A stretch of 64,000 bases of DNA from Comamonadaceae bacterium. GTDB taxonomy: Bacteria; Pseudomonadota; Gammaproteobacteria; Burkholderiales; Burkholderiaceae_C. The stretch is taken from assembly GCA_027486755.1 (NCBI GenBank), contig JAIXOM010000041.1, positions 1 to 64,000 of the forward strand. The letters are read 5' to 3'. Each line of letters opens with the position of its first letter. Positions within the stretch are counted from its first letter, which is position 1. Below, in pieces: positions 9,898-19,573 of the stretch. Under the pieces are notes generated by a model that was given only the letters and a program-made list of their open reading frames with translations, searched no databases and was not told the DNA's origin. Made by a program: the position numbers and the translations under genes.

Positions 9898-11062
9898 GCC
9901 CGATCCAGCCGGCCAGCCTATCGGCCCCCTGGCGCAGCCGCTGCAGGTCTGCGCTGGCAAAGCACCAGCGCAACCAGCCCTGCATTTCATCTTGAGAGCT
10001 GTCATGGAAGGCATGACCGGGCGCCAGCCCCAGGCCGGCCTCGCGCACCAGCCGCTGGGCCAGACCCAGGCTGTCGGGGTACTGCGGCATGCATAAAAAA
10101 GCATACATAGCCCCGGGTGCCGGCGCCACTTGCACCCCGGGCAAGGCCTGCAGCAGGGGCAACAGGGTGTCTCGGCATAGGCGCAGGTGGTCGACCACAG
10201 CCGGGGTGATCTGCTCGGCATGGGCCAGCGCCGCCAGGCCCGCCCTTTGCACAAACACGGGCAGGCAGGAGGTATTGAACTCGATCAATTTGGCCAAGGC
10301 TGGCGTCATCGCCGGCGGTACCGTCAGCCAGCCCAGACGCCAACCGGTCATCAGAAAGCTCTTGGAAAAGCTGTTGACCACCACCAAACGGTCATCGGGC
10401 GCGGCTAGATCCAAGAAGCTGGGCGCGCACTCGCCAGGGGCGCCGGCAAAGTAGAGGCGCTCATAGACCTCGTCGGCCACGATCCAGATGCCATGGCGGC
10501 GGCAGTGGGCCAGGATCTGGGCCTGCTCGCCGCGGCTCAATGTCCAGCCGGTCGGGTTGTTGGGCGAATTGAGGACCAAAGCCCGGGTCTGAGGACCCAG
10601 GGCCGCTAGCAATTCATCCATGTCCAGAGACCAGCGGCCCTGGTGCGGGCGCAGACTGAGCGTGCGCACATGCGCCCCCATGACCCTGGGCTGGGCCACC
10701 AGGTTGGGCCAGACCGGCGTCACCACCACCACCGAATCGCCGGGGTCGAGCAGAGCCTGGGCGGTGAGCATCAGGCCGTTGACGCCACCAGCGGTAAGCG
10801 CCATACGCTCCGGACCTATGGCCTGCCCATGCAGCGCGCTGCAGTAGTCAGCCAGGGCCTCGCGCAGCGTGGCCAGGCCCAGGTTGTGGCTGTAGAAGGT
10901 TTCACCAGCAGCCAAGGAGGCGCTGGCCGCATCACGAATCACCGCCGGCGTGGGCTCGTCGCTCTCGCCAAACCAGAACTTGAGCACATCGCTCTGATCC
11001 AGGGCTGCGTTGGCAACCACCCGGATCATGGATTCGCCAAGCTGGGCGACAGTCGCTCTCAT
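9893..11062 (-). CDS. PLP-dependent aminotransferase, class I/II fold
   Basis: Fold-type I aminotransferase of unassigned substrate. The 389-residue product has the substrate/PLP segment VLNSPNNPTGW, the Asp/Tyr pair in IVADEVYERLYF, and the PLP Schiff-base lysine in NSFSKSFLMTGWRLGW. N-terminal YSHNLGLATLREALADY is typical of AspC/AlaT-like enzymes. I start at MRATVAQLGES, 4 nt after the stop of the upstream binding-protein gene; the track's extra 36 residues read that gene out of frame. Lies in a tight run after tsaD and a periplasmic binding protein, which could point to amino-acid metabolism, but no specific reaction can be read from the sequence. Confidence 0.88.
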   Translation of the reverse strand: MRATVAQLGESMIRVVANAALDQSDVLKFWFGESDEPTPAVIRDAASASLAAGETFYSHNLGLATLREALADYCSALHGQAIGPERMALTAGGVNGLMLTAQALLDPGDSVVVVTPVWPNLVAQPRVMGAHVRTLSLRPHQGRWSLDMDELLAALGPQTRALVLNSPNNPTGWTLSRGEQAQILAHCRRHGIWIVADEVYERLYFAGAPGECAPSFLDLAAPDDRLVVVNSFSKSFLMTGWRLGWLTVPPAMTPALAKLIEFNTSCLPVFVQRAGLAALAHAEQITPAVVDHLRLCRDTLLPLLQALPGVQVAPAPGAMYAFLCMPQYPDSLGLAQRLVREAGLGLAPGHAFHDSSQDEMQGWLRWCFASADLQRLRQGADRLAGWIGL

Positions 11063-11066
11063 TGCA

Positions 11067-12347
11067 TTAGCGGCTGGGCCGCACCATCTTGCAGCTGTGG
11101 TCCTGCTGGGCCTGCTCGGCGCTGACCGTCTTGACCACGCGAAAACCGTAGCCCGAGCCCTCGGCATCAAAACGCACAGCAGGGCTGCCCTGCCTGTCCA
11201 TGATCACCACCCGCAAATCCTGCTGGAACTGATGGTCGGCCGCCCGCATACGGCCGCTGTGGCCCGCCATGCTGAGCTCAGCCCGCTCGAGCTGGCCTGC
11301 GATGGCTGCGGCCTCCAGGCCCTGGGCCCTTTCGATGGCCTGGGCCAGCGCCTCCATCATCAGCTGCATGCGCATATGCACGTAATCGTCCTGCGGGCGT
11401 GGAAAGCGCTGGCGAAAGCTTTGGTAGAACTGCAGCGCCGGCTCACCTGGCACATTGGCGAACCACTCGGCCACCGCCACCACCTTGCCCACGCCGGCCT
11501 CACCCAGCACACCGGGCACGCCCAAGGCGTTGCCGTAGAAGGTGTAGAACTTGCCGTCAAACCCAACATCGCGGGCGGCCTTAACCAGCAGCGTCAAGTC
11601 ATTGCCGAAATTGCCAGTGAGCACCGCCTGGGCGCCGCTGAGCTTGATCTTGGTGGCATAGGGAATGAAGTCCTTGACACGGCCCAGGGGGTGCAACTCG
11701 TCGCCGACGATCTGCATGTCCGGACGCAGCGCCGCAAGCTGCCTGCGCCCCTCACGCAGCACCGCCTGGCCAAAACTGTAGTCCTGCCCGATCAGGTAAA
11801 TCTTCTGCACGGCCCTGTCCTCGCGCAGCACCTGCATCAAGGCAGCCATGCGCATATCGGCATGGGCGTCAAAACGAAAGTGCCAGAAGCTGCAGCGCTC
11901 ATTGGTGAGCACCGGGTCGACCGCCGCGTAGTTGAGAAACACCACGCGCTTATCGGGCTCGCGCTCATTGTGCTTGCCAATCGCGTCGATCAGAGCAGCG
12001 GCCACGGCCGAAGAATTGCCCTGCATCACGATGCGTATACCGTCATCAATGGCCGAGCGCAAGGCAGCCAGCGCCTCCTCGCTCTGGCCTTTGCTGTCGT
12101 AGCGCACCATCTGCAGCGGCCTGGCGCCACCGGGCAGCCTGAGGCCACCGCGCGCGTTGACCCGCTCGGTAGCCCAGACCAAGTTGCGAAAGGCCGCCTC
12201 GCCACCGGCGGCCAGCGGCCCCGACAAGGTTTCAATGAGTGCGATGCGCACTGGCGCTTGAGCCCAAACCGAGGTGCCCAAGCAAAAAATCCACAGCAGG
12301 CAGCAGCGTTTGAAGAGCGTCAGCATAGAGGCAGTGCGGTACATCAT
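11067..12347 (-). CDS. ABC-type substrate-binding protein, LivK-like, without transport partners
   Basis: Periplasmic binding protein of the branched-chain amino acid (Peripla_BP_6) type. The 426-residue product has a signal peptide ([21 protein letters not shown]) and then [24 protein letters not shown], the family's first strand-loop-helix, followed by VNARGG and later [14 protein letters not shown]. The start codon overlaps the tsaD stop (ATGA); a second in-frame ATG follows immediately. No permease or ATPase gene is nearby, so it either serves a transporter encoded elsewhere or is a sensor or binding component. Ligand unknown. Confidence 0.8.
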   Translation of the reverse strand: MMYRTASMLTLFKRCCLLWIFCLGTSVWAQAPVRIALIETLSGPLAAGGEAAFRNLVWATERVNARGGLRLPGGARPLQMVRYDSKGQSEEALAALRSAIDDGIRIVMQGNSSAVAAALIDAIGKHNEREPDKRVVFLNYAAVDPVLTNERCSFWHFRFDAHADMRMAALMQVLREDRAVQKIYLIGQDYSFGQAVLREGRRQLAALRPDMQIVGDELHPLGRVKDFIPYATKIKLSGAQAVLTGNFGNDLTLLVKAARDVGFDGKFYTFYGNALGVPGVLGEAGVGKVVAVAEWFANVPGEPALQFYQSFRQRFPRPQDDYVHMRMQLMMEALAQAIERAQGLEAAAIAGQLERAELSMAGHSGRMRAADHQFQQDLRVVIMDRQGSPAVRFDAEGSGYGFRVVKTVSAEQAQQDHSCKMVRPSR

Positions 12348-13381
12348 CGGGTGGTCAGTTCTTCAAGGCTCCAACGGGGCCTCACATCGAAGGCATAGCT
12401 CACGTCGGGCTCAGCCAAGCTAGCCTGTAGCCGCATGCCGGCAGCCAAGGCGATCATGGCGCCGTTGTCGGTACACCAGTGCAACTCGGGGTAATGCACC
12501 CGCACGCCCAAGTCACGGCAGGCGGCGTCGAGCCGTTGGCGCAGCAGGCGGTTGGCTCCCACACCACCGGCCACCACCAGCCGATCCAGGCCGGTGCGCT
12601 CCAGCGCGGCCACGCTCTTGGCCACCAGCACATCGACGATGGCCGCCTGGGTGGCGGCGGCCAGATCGGCACTGCGAACAGCGACCTGATCGCCCAGACG
12701 CTGCACCTGGGTCAGCACCGCTGTCTTGAGGCCCGCAAACGAAAAATCCAGATCACCACTGTGTAACAAGGGCCGAGGCAGCTTAAATGCCTGTGCATTG
12801 CCCGTTTCCGCAAGTTTGGACAGGTGCGGGCCGCCGGGATAGGGCAAGCCCAGGAGCTTGGCCGACTTGTCGAAGGCCTCACCGGCTGCGTCATCGATGG
12901 TCTCGCCCAGCAATTCATAACGCCCTACCCCACGGACATGCATCAACTGGGTATGCCCGCCCGACACCAGCAGAGCCACAAAGGGAAATTCGGGCGCATC
13001 TGCGCTCAGAAACGGCGACAGCAAATGCCCTTCGAGGTGATGGATGCCCAGCGCTGGCTTGCCCAGGGCAGCGGCCAGCGCACAGGCCAGGCCGGCGCCG
13101 ACCAGCAAAGCGCCTGCCAGACCGGGCCCGCGGGTGTAGGCGACCAGGTCGACATCGGCCAGCCTGTGGCCGGCTTGGTCCAAGACGTGTTGCATCAGCG
13201 GCAGAGCGCGCCGTATGTGGTCGCGGCTGGCCAACTCAGGCACCACACCGCCGTAAGCCTGGTGCAAATCAATCTGGCTGTGCAAGGCATGCGCCAGCAG
13301 CCGTGGCCTGCCCCCGCCCGTGGCATCGACCAGGGCAATACCTGTTTCGTCACAGCTCGATTCGATCCCCAATACATGCAT
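12344..13381 (-). CDS. tsaD: tRNA N6-adenosine threonylcarbamoyltransferase
   Basis: TsaD transfers the threonylcarbamoyl group to A37 of ANN-decoding tRNAs, acting with TsaB and TsaE. The 345-residue product starts [19 protein letters not shown], carries the metal-binding HHLEGH motif near residue 110, the nucleotide-binding [11 protein letters not shown], and [13 protein letters not shown] near the C-terminus. The track start adds 74 residues of unrelated upstream sequence and is rejected. First gene of a run with the binding-protein and aminotransferase genes; divergent from cobA. Confidence 0.96.
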   Translation of the reverse strand: MHVLGIESSCDETGIALVDATGGGRPRLLAHALHSQIDLHQAYGGVVPELASRDHIRRALPLMQHVLDQAGHRLADVDLVAYTRGPGLAGALLVGAGLACALAAALGKPALGIHHLEGHLLSPFLSADAPEFPFVALLVSGGHTQLMHVRGVGRYELLGETIDDAAGEAFDKSAKLLGLPYPGGPHLSKLAETGNAQAFKLPRPLLHSGDLDFSFAGLKTAVLTQVQRLGDQVAVRSADLAAATQAAIVDVLVAKSVAALERTGLDRLVVAGGVGANRLLRQRLDAACRDLGVRVHYPELHWCTDNGAMIALAAGMRLQASLAEPDVSYAFDVRPRWSLEELTTR

Positions 13382-13444
13382 GAGCGCCAGTGTAAGGTCG
13401 GCGCCGGCAAAACCGGAAGCAGGCGCAGGCGGCCCGGGGCACAC

Positions 13445-13472
13445 GTACCGGCAAAAGAGTACCGGCAAAAGA
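13445..13472. repeat. Tandem 14-bp duplication between tsaD and cobA
   Basis: Two adjacent perfect copies of GTACCGGCAAAAGA lie in the ~200-bp divergent gap between tsaD and cobA. I see no clear promoter hexamers or riboswitch in this gap. Confidence 0.7.
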
Positions 13473-13579
13473 CCTCGCTTAAGCTCATGACTGCCAGTTA
13501 TCAAAGCCCCCGCAAAATCCTTCAACCGTGCCGTCGCGCCGAACGCGCCCATCTGCCGCAGCCTTTTGAAAGATCCACC

Positions 13580-14362
13580 ATGAAGCTCTCGGAACGCCCG
13601 CAAGGCTCATGTACCCTGGTAGGCGCAGGCCCCGGGGACCCTGAACTGCTGACTGTCAAAGCCCTGCGGGCCATAGAGTCGGCAACGGTGCTGCTGATCG
13701 ACGATCTGGTCAGCGAGCCGATCGCCGCACTGGCCCCGGCAAACGCCCGTGTGATTCAGGTGGGCAAGCGCGGGGGCTGTCCGTCCACGCCCCAGTCCTT
13801 CATTGAAAAGCTGATGATCACCGAGGTGCGCAAGGGTGAGCGGGTGGTCCGGCTCAAAGGCGGCGACCCCTTTGTTTTTGGACGCGGCGGCGAGGAGGTG
13901 GAGAGTTTGCGCGAAGCCGGTATCGCGGTGCAGGTGGTCAATGGCATCACCGCAGGCCTGGCCGCCGTCACCAGCTTGGGCTTGCCGCTGACCCACCGCG
14001 ACCATGCTCACGGGGTGATGTTCCTCACCGGACATGCCCGCAGTGGCGGCGACACCGATTGGCGCGCCCTCTCCTGCCTGGCCCACAGCCAGCGACTGAC
14101 TTTGGTGATCTACATGGGCGTGCGCAGCGCCGGCCAGATCGCCCAGGAACTGCTGCACGGTCTGCCCGCCCAGACTGCGGTGGCGGTGGTGCAGAACGTT
14201 AGCCTGCCTGAGCAACGCCACATCGCCACCACTTTGGAAAACATGGCGCAAGATATGGCGCGCCACCGAATGGGCAGCCCGGCGGTGATCGTTGTCGGCG
14301 AGGTCATGGACAGCCTGGCTTCGGCGCAAGCCCACCCGCACAAGCAGCTGCAGACGGCTTGA
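13580..14362 (+). CDS. cobA: Uroporphyrinogen-III C-methyltransferase
   Basis: SUMT methylates uroporphyrinogen III at C2 and C7 with two S-adenosylmethionines to give precorrin-2, the branch point to siroheme and cobalamin. The 260-residue product shows the family motifs [42 protein letters not shown] and PLTHRDHA. It is the single-domain enzyme, not the CysG fusion. The long upstream extension in the track is the antisense of tsaD; I start at [15 protein letters not shown]. It converges on rnhA with one base between stops. Confidence 0.93.
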   Translation: MKLSERPQGSCTLVGAGPGDPELLTVKALRAIESATVLLIDDLVSEPIAALAPANARVIQVGKRGGCPSTPQSFIEKLMITEVRKGERVVRLKGGDPFVFGRGGEEVESLREAGIAVQVVNGITAGLAAVTSLGLPLTHRDHAHGVMFLTGHARSGGDTDWRALSCLAHSQRLTLVIYMGVRSAGQIAQELLHGLPAQTAVAVVQNVSLPEQRHIATTLENMAQDMARHRMGSPAVIVVGEVMDSLASAQAHPHKQLQTA

Positions 14363-14363
14363 C

Positions 14364-14825
14364 TCAGGCTGCCGACCTCGCCTGACTGCGCACCAGTTCG
14401 ACCCCTCGGTTGGCCAGCGCATCGGCCTGTTCATTGCCAGCGTGGCCTGCATGACCGCGCACCCAGTGCCAGTCTATGCGGTGGCCGCTGCCCGCCACCA
14501 GTGCATCGAGCTGTTGCCACAGGTCCACATTCTTGACGGGTGCCTTGGTCGACGTGCGCCAGCCTCTGGCCTTCCAAGCTGCGATCCACTCGGTAATGCC
14601 CTTGCGCACATACTCGCTGTCAAGGTAAAGGCTGACATGGCAGGGGCGCTTGAGCGCCGACAGAGCCTGAATCACCGCCATGATCTCCATGCGGTTGTTG
14701 GTGGTGTTCAACTCTCCCCCGAACAACTCCTTGCGGCTGTCTCCGCTTTCAAGCAGGGCGCCCCAGCCGCCAGGCCCAGGGTTGCCTTTGCAGGCTCCGT
14801 CCGTATGTATGGTCACTTGATGCAA
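14364..14825 (-). CDS. rnhA: Ribonuclease HI
   Basis: Cleaves the RNA strand of RNA-DNA hybrids. The 153-residue product has the catalytic acids in order: Asp of [12 protein letters not shown], Glu of [10 protein letters not shown], Asp of [11 protein letters not shown], and Asp of GNEQADALA. Length matches E. coli RNase HI. It directly follows the methyltransferase gene, as rnhA follows yafS in E. coli. Convergent with cobA. Confidence 0.96.
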   Translation of the reverse strand: MHQVTIHTDGACKGNPGPGGWGALLESGDSRKELFGGELNTTNNRMEIMAVIQALSALKRPCHVSLYLDSEYVRKGITEWIAAWKARGWRTSTKAPVKNVDLWQQLDALVAGSGHRIDWHWVRGHAGHAGNEQADALANRGVELVRSQARSAA

Positions 14826-14841
14826 GGCGATGACTCCACGT

Positions 14842-15747
14842 TCAGGAAGGTCTAGGCTCGCTGCCAGAGCCGGCGGCTGGCCAGGCTGAAGCTAGACCGG
14901 TCGAGCTCGAAAGCTGTGCATTGTTGCACGCAGAGCTCTGGGCATTGCCATGGTTTTGCCTTCGGGCGGCGACAGCCACCGCGCGCTGCCGAGCACTATC
15001 GCGCCAGGACGGCTCGATCAGGCGCATGCCGCGCACCCGCTTGACCGCCACCACAAAATAAATCGCACCGAAAATAGGCCACCAACGCGCGCCGACCCGG
15101 TCCATCCAGGCAGAGCGGTCGAGCCAGGCGGCATGGCTAAAAGCCGGTCTGTAAATGCCAAAGCGAGCAGATTCGACCTCAAAGTCCAGCAGCCGCAACC
15201 AATCGCGCAAGCGCCAATAGCCTATGAATTCACCGGGATCGGGCAGGAAGGGCTGGCCCAGCCCCCAGCGACGCAACCAACGACTGCGTCGCTGGCGCAA
15301 ACCCCACAGGCTCACCGGATTGAAGCCGCTGATGACCACCCGCCCGTCGGGCACCAGCACCCGCTCGGCTTCGCGCAAGGCTGCATGCGGATCATCGCTG
15401 AGCTCGAGGGTATGCGGCATAACCAAGAGGTCCAGACACTGATCACCAAAAGGCAGTGCGGCCGAATGGGTGAGCAAGGCTGGCCTCGGCCTTGCGCATG
15501 CAGACTCGCCAAACGGTAAGCCGCCCAGCGCTTCATGGCCTGCCGGCAGATCTCCCCCTATGGCCAGCCACTGATGCGGCATACGGTTGGTGCGCAAAGC
15601 CTGCAGCGGTGGCAGGCCCAATTGCAGGGCGTGATAGCCAAAGATATCGGCCAAGGCTTCGTCGAACTGCTGACCCTCCCACTGCAGGAGGCAGCGTCCC
15701 GGCGGGGTATCCAGCCACTGCGCCAAACCTATCGTTTCTCGATTCAT
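14842..15747 (-). CDS. Class I SAM-dependent methyltransferase, YafS-like position
   Basis: Predicted methyltransferase of unknown substrate. The 301-residue product begins [18 protein letters not shown], and in its middle has [40 protein letters not shown], matching the motif after the SAM site in class I enzymes; the N-terminal glycine-rich SAM loop is poorly conserved, as in YafS-type proteins. It sits next to rnhA and divergent from mltD, the position of yafS in E. coli. The track start 34 codons earlier has no support. Confidence 0.75.
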   Translation of the reverse strand: MNRETIGLAQWLDTPPGRCLLQWEGQQFDEALADIFGYHALQLGLPPLQALRTNRMPHQWLAIGGDLPAGHEALGGLPFGESACARPRPALLTHSAALPFGDQCLDLLVMPHTLELSDDPHAALREAERVLVPDGRVVISGFNPVSLWGLRQRRSRWLRRWGLGQPFLPDPGEFIGYWRLRDWLRLLDFEVESARFGIYRPAFSHAAWLDRSAWMDRVGARWWPIFGAIYFVVAVKRVRGMRLIEPSWRDSARQRAVAVAARRQNHGNAQSSACNNAQLSSSTGLASAWPAAGSGSEPRPS

Positions 15748-15952
15748 GAAGTTGAAGCCATAAAGTGCAGGCTTTCGAAGGCAGCGGCAGACAGGCCTGC
15801 CAATGCGCCGCCTACTGGCTGCCTTGCCCCAAGCATACGCGGCTGGCACGGAAGCCGAATTTTTATTCTAGACAGAGACTAGCCATCCCGCGTGTCGGCC
15901 CAGAACCTGCACCACATCGTCTATGCTCCTGGCTTCTGCCCAAGCTCTGCGC

Positions 15953-17884
15953 ATGACTACAGCATCCCTTCAAAAAGATCCCCTGTCGCGGTTGGCTCGA
16001 CGCAGCGGCATCGCTGCGCTAGCTGCAGCCAGTCTGCTCCTGAGTGCCTGCGCGGGACTGGTCAGGACTGCAACGCCGGTGAGCGTCCCGGCTGATACGA
16101 GCACCGTGGTGGCCCCTTTGGTGCAGGTCTCCGGCGCCATGCAGCCCGCAAGCGCCAGCACCGTTGGTGCACCAGAGCCGCTACAGGTGGCTCAAGTGGC
16201 TCAAGTGGCTCAAGTGGCTCAAGTGGCTCAAGTGGTGCAAGGGGTGCAAGGGGTGCAAGGGGTGCGGGTGACGCAGATTCAGGCAGCTGACAGCACCGAG
16301 CCCGCCCCAATTACAGCCGCTGCGGCAGCGCCTGTCGTCGAAGGGATCAAGCGCGCCGCAGAGACCATCCAGCAAAAAGCCGAGCCACCGGTGCAGCCAC
16401 CGGTGCAGCCACCGGTGCAGGTACCGGTGCAGCCACTGGTGCAGGTACCGCTGCGCTCGCAAGCGGACATCCCGGCGGTGCAGCCGCAGGCGGCGCTCGA
16501 AGCGGTGACTTCTCTGCCCGCAGGCAGTTCGCAGCCGGTGGCTGCCACCCAAGCCCCCCACGAACTGTGGGATCGGATACGGCGCGGCTATGCGATGCCC
16601 GACCTTCAAAACGATTTGGTCAAACAGCATGAGCGCTTCTACACCAGCCGCCCCGAGTACCTGCAGCGCATGGTCGAGCGCTCGCGCAAGTACCTGTTCC
16701 ACATCGTCGAAGAGCTGGAGCTGCGCAATATGCCGGCCGAACTGGCACTTTTGCCTTTTGTGGAGTCGGCGTTCAACCCGCAGGCCGTCTCCAGCGCCAG
16801 CGCGGCCGGCATGTGGCAGTTCATGCCGGCCACCGGCCGCAGCTTTGACCTGAAGCAAAACATCTTTCGCGATGACCGACGCGATGTTCTGGCATCGACC
16901 CGGGCTGCGCTGGACTACCTGCAAAAGCTCTATGGCATGTTCGGCAACTGGCACCTCGCACTGGCTGCCTACAACTGGGGCGAAGGCAGCGTCGGACGGG
17001 CGATCGCGCGCAATCAGCGCATGGGGCTGGGCACGGGCTACCAGGATCTGAGCATGCCCAATGAAACCCGCAACTATGTGCCCAAGCTGCAGGCCCTGAA
17101 AAACATCGTCGCCTCGCCACAGAGTTTCAATGCGGAACTGCCTGTGATTGACAACCACCCTTACTTCCAGGACGTGCAAATCCGTCGCGACATTGACGTA
17201 GCCCTGGCAGCCAAGCTGGCCGATGTACGGATCGAGGACTTCAAGGCCCTCAATCCCTCGGCCAACAGGCCGATCATCGTGGCCGCGGGCAACGGCAAGA
17301 TCCTGCTGCCCTGGGACAACGCCGAGGTATTCAAGCGCAATCTCGAAGCGCACAGCGCCGGCCACCTGGCCAGTTGGACAGCGTGGCACGTACCCAGCAC
17401 CATGAGCGCCGCCGATGCAGCCCGCCGCGTCGGCATGAGTGAGAGCGAGCTGCGCAGGCTCAACAACATCCCTGCCCGCATGCTGATCAAGGCCGGCTCC
17501 ACCCTGGTGGTATCGCGCTCGCCGCAGATGCAAGACGACGTGTCCAACCACCAGGCTGACAACGGCGCTTTGTCCCTCGCACCCGAAGTGGCGCTGCGCA
17601 AGACCACCGTCAAGGCCCGCAAGGGTGACACGGTGGAATTGATGGCCCGGCGCCACAGGGTCAGCAGCGAGAGCCTGGCCCAATGGAACCGGGTCGCGGT
17701 CAATGCCAGCTTCAAGGCCGGAGAGTCGGTGCTGCTATTCCTGCCGGCCAGAGCCGCCGCAGCCAGTAGCGGCAAGGGCCAGAATCGGCCTGCTGCGGCA
17801 GTTAGCCCCAGGCCAACGCCCCAAAAAGCCACGTCGCAAAAGCGGCCAAGCGGCAACGAGAAAAAGGCCGAGAGCAAACGCTGA
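15953..17884 (+). CDS. mltD: Membrane-bound lytic murein transglycosylase D
   Basis: Outer-membrane lipoprotein that cleaves peptidoglycan glycan strands. The 643-residue product starts MTTASLQKDPLSRLARRS, has a lipoprotein signal with the lipobox LLSAC, then a ~170-residue low-complexity linker with two tandem-repeat blocks, then the SLT domain with catalytic Glu in FVESAFNPQAVSSASAAGMWQFMP and AAYNWGEGSVGRAI. Two LysM-type peptidoglycan-binding repeats follow (around WHVPSTMSAADAARR and ARKGDTVELMARRHRVS), then a basic tail. The linker repeats are unusual. gloB, the E. coli neighbour, is not here. Confidence 0.92.
   Translation: MTTASLQKDPLSRLARRSGIAALAAASLLLSACAGLVRTATPVSVPADTSTVVAPLVQVSGAMQPASASTVGAPEPLQVAQVAQVAQVAQVAQVVQGVQGVQGVRVTQIQAADSTEPAPITAAAAAPVVEGIKRAAETIQQKAEPPVQPPVQPPVQVPVQPLVQVPLRSQADIPAVQPQAALEAVTSLPAGSSQPVAATQAPHELWDRIRRGYAMPDLQNDLVKQHERFYTSRPEYLQRMVERSRKYLFHIVEELELRNMPAELALLPFVESAFNPQAVSSASAAGMWQFMPATGRSFDLKQNIFRDDRRDVLASTRAALDYLQKLYGMFGNWHLALAAYNWGEGSVGRAIARNQRMGLGTGYQDLSMPNETRNYVPKLQALKNIVASPQSFNAELPVIDNHPYFQDVQIRRDIDVALAAKLADVRIEDFKALNPSANRPIIVAAGNGKILLPWDNAEVFKRNLEAHSAGHLASWTAWHVPSTMSAADAARRVGMSESELRRLNNIPARMLIKAGSTLVVSRSPQMQDDVSNHQADNGALSLAPEVALRKTTVKARKGDTVELMARRHRVSSESLAQWNRVAVNASFKAGESVLLFLPARAAAASSGKGQNRPAAAVSPRPTPQKATSQKRPSGNEKKAESKR
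16187..16267 (+). repeat. 9-bp tandem repeat inside mltD
   Basis: Nine consecutive 9-bp units: five exact GTGGCTCAA (Val-Ala-Gln), one GTGGTGCAA, two GGGGTGCAA and one decayed GGGGTGCGG. The frame is kept at any copy number, so slippage would change linker length without breaking the gene. Confidence 0.97.
16385..16444 (+). repeat. 12-bp tandem repeat inside mltD
   Basis: Five consecutive 12-bp units of the form CCACCGGTGCAG, three exact and two variant, encoding Pro-Pro-Val-Gln or close relatives. It is a second in-frame repeat in the same linker, about 120 bp after the 9-bp block. Confidence 0.95.
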
Positions 17885-17908
17885 GCACCGGGCCCGGGCG
17901 CGGCAGGC

Positions 17909-18952
17909 TTAGGCCTTGAACCTGTCCTTGGCCCGACGGGCGAACTCGTTAGTAAAACTGCGGCTGATTGCCGCCGCGTCAAAGCGCATGGACGGGTGCA
18001 AGCCCATCAGACTGCGCTGGGCCGTCTGCGCCGCCTCGGCGGGCATGAGACCATCCGGAGAAATAGACTCCCGCACCTTCATGAAAGAGGCCAGGTACAG
18101 GGCTCGGTCGCCTTGAAAGAAGTGGTCTGGCACGGTCTTGATCAGGTCGGCCGGGCCGGCCGTCTGCAGCCACTTGAGCGCATGGACAATGCCATGGGTC
18201 AGGGCCTGGCAAGTCCCCGGATGCTTTTGAACAAAGTCGATGGGCGCATACAGGCAGGCAGAGGGCATCAGGCCGCCAAATAAATCGAGCGTGCCCTTGA
18301 GGGTACGGGTATCGGCAATGATCCGCACCTCACCCTTTTGTTCCATCATGGTCATGACGGGATCAAAGTGGCCCAAGGCATCGACCACGCCCGAGCGCAA
18401 GGCGGTGACTGCAGAAGGCGAGGTGCCCAACTCCACCAGGCTCACGTCATCGAGACGAATGCCAGCCTGAGCCAGCACTTGCATGGTCACCATGGCGTCG
18501 ACCGTACCGGACTGCGCCAAACCGATGCGCCGACCCTTCAGGTCTGCCAAGCTCTTGAAGCCGGCCAAGGTGCGCATGGACACCCCGAAAGCCACCTGTG
18601 GCGTGCGGGTCTGAACCACAAAAGACTGCTGCGTGCGGCCGGGCCAGATCAGGGTGTGCTCATAGGGGCCGGCACAGGCATCAAAGCCGCCGTCGAGCAT
18701 CAACTGCATCGCACGCGCAGCATGGCCAGCGTCGACGATGGCAACCGACAGGCCTTCCTGGCGGAAAAATCCCAGCTGATCTGCGATGTTCAAAGGCAGA
18801 TGCTGCAGCGCCGTCCTGCCAGCGACCACCATTTGAATGCTGCTCTTTTCCAGCTTCGCCGTCGCCGCCCTGGACGGCGCCATGGCGGCCGAGCAAGCCA
18901 GGGCGGCAGCCAGGGTCAGGGTGTGACGGCGGTTGAAGGATGCTTGGGCCAC
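17909..18952 (-). CDS. ABC-type substrate-binding protein, NMT1/SsuA-like, orphan
   Basis: Periplasmic binding protein of the family that includes nitrate, sulfonate, taurine and thiamine-precursor binders. The 347-residue product has a Tat-like signal (FNRRHTLTLAAALACSAAMA) and the fold's landmarks HLPLNIADQLGFFRQEGLSV, LKGRRIGLAQSGTVDAMV and SPSAVTALRSGVVDAL. No ATPase or permease lies beside it, and the ligand cannot be inferred. Convergent with mltD, 24 bp apart. The 183-bp stretch upstream of its start, before the MAPEG gene, shows only a GCCCC/GGGGC hairpin. Confidence 0.78.
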   Translation of the reverse strand: MAQASFNRRHTLTLAAALACSAAMAPSRAATAKLEKSSIQMVVAGRTALQHLPLNIADQLGFFRQEGLSVAIVDAGHAARAMQLMLDGGFDACAGPYEHTLIWPGRTQQSFVVQTRTPQVAFGVSMRTLAGFKSLADLKGRRIGLAQSGTVDAMVTMQVLAQAGIRLDDVSLVELGTSPSAVTALRSGVVDALGHFDPVMTMMEQKGEVRIIADTRTLKGTLDLFGGLMPSACLYAPIDFVQKHPGTCQALTHGIVHALKWLQTAGPADLIKTVPDHFFQGDRALYLASFMKVRESISPDGLMPAEAAQTAQRSLMGLHPSMRFDAAAISRSFTNEFARRAKDRFKA

Positions 18953-19135
18953 GGCGAACAGCTGGGTCGGGTTTTAAGTCAGGAACGACGGTGGCAGCTG
19001 CCGTTTCTAGCTTCAAGAACAGACCAAGGATAAAAGTGCGCCGGGCGATGCGCATCGGGATGATCCCGTGCGGGTTTTTACCCAATGCCCGGCCCCTGCA
19101 CACGCAACTGCACCGGCCCCGCAAGGGGCAGCGAC

Positions 19136-19549
19136 TCAGCGGTAGCCGAGAAAGAGGATGGCGACGTTGACCAGGAAGGCCAAAGTCCAAACTATGCTGC
19201 GCAGCGAGGCTTTGTCAGCCACATAGCAGTAGATGTAAGCGATGCGCAGCAGCACGAAAGCCGAGGCCAGCAGGTCCAGGCTCAGCGGAGCGGCCTGCAG
19301 ATATTGGGCGCTGAGCACCGCCGCAAAGAAAAACGGCAGCGCCTCGAAACTGTTGCTTTGGGCGTTATCAGCCCGGGCCCGCCAGTCGCTCTGCCGGGCC
19401 ATCCAGGCCCGGGGATCGTGGTTGTCGTAGCCGCCCTGCTGGGGGGGCGTCTTCATGGTGCCCGACTTGGCGATGCCGGCGCAGATGATAGGCAGCAGCG
19501 CTGCAATGAGCAGGCACCAATGGGCCAGGGTGAAAGCAGGTAAGTTCAT
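19136..19549 (-). CDS. MAPEG-family membrane protein
   Basis: Small four-helix membrane protein of the MAPEG superfamily (microsomal glutathione transferase related). The 137-residue product has hydrophobic segments at LAHWCLLIAALLPIICAGIA, ALPFFFAAVLSAQYL, DLLASAFVLLRIAYIYCYV and SIVWTLAFLVNVAILFLGY, plus the family signature RADNAQSNSFEALPFF. Bacterial members are rarely characterised and no activity can be assigned. Last gene after recR in the dnaX operon direction, 24 nt after the recR stop. Confidence 0.85.
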   Translation of the reverse strand: MNLPAFTLAHWCLLIAALLPIICAGIAKSGTMKTPPQQGGYDNHDPRAWMARQSDWRARADNAQSNSFEALPFFFAAVLSAQYLQAAPLSLDLLASAFVLLRIAYIYCYVADKASLRSIVWTLAFLVNVAILFLGYR

Positions 19550-19573
19550 GGGAAAGAGCTAGGCGTGAGGCGA

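Noticed and set aside
13382-13579. Cobalamin riboswitch upstream of cobA
   Set aside because: No B12-box-like conserved sequence or suitable fold was seen in the ~200-bp gap.
16187-16444. CRISPR-like array
   Set aside because: Units are 9 and 12 bp, contiguous, in frame within mltD and without spacers.
16181-17683. 500-codon minus-strand ORF with HLSHLSHL repeats
   Set aside because: It is the antisense reading of the mltD repeats and catalytic domain.
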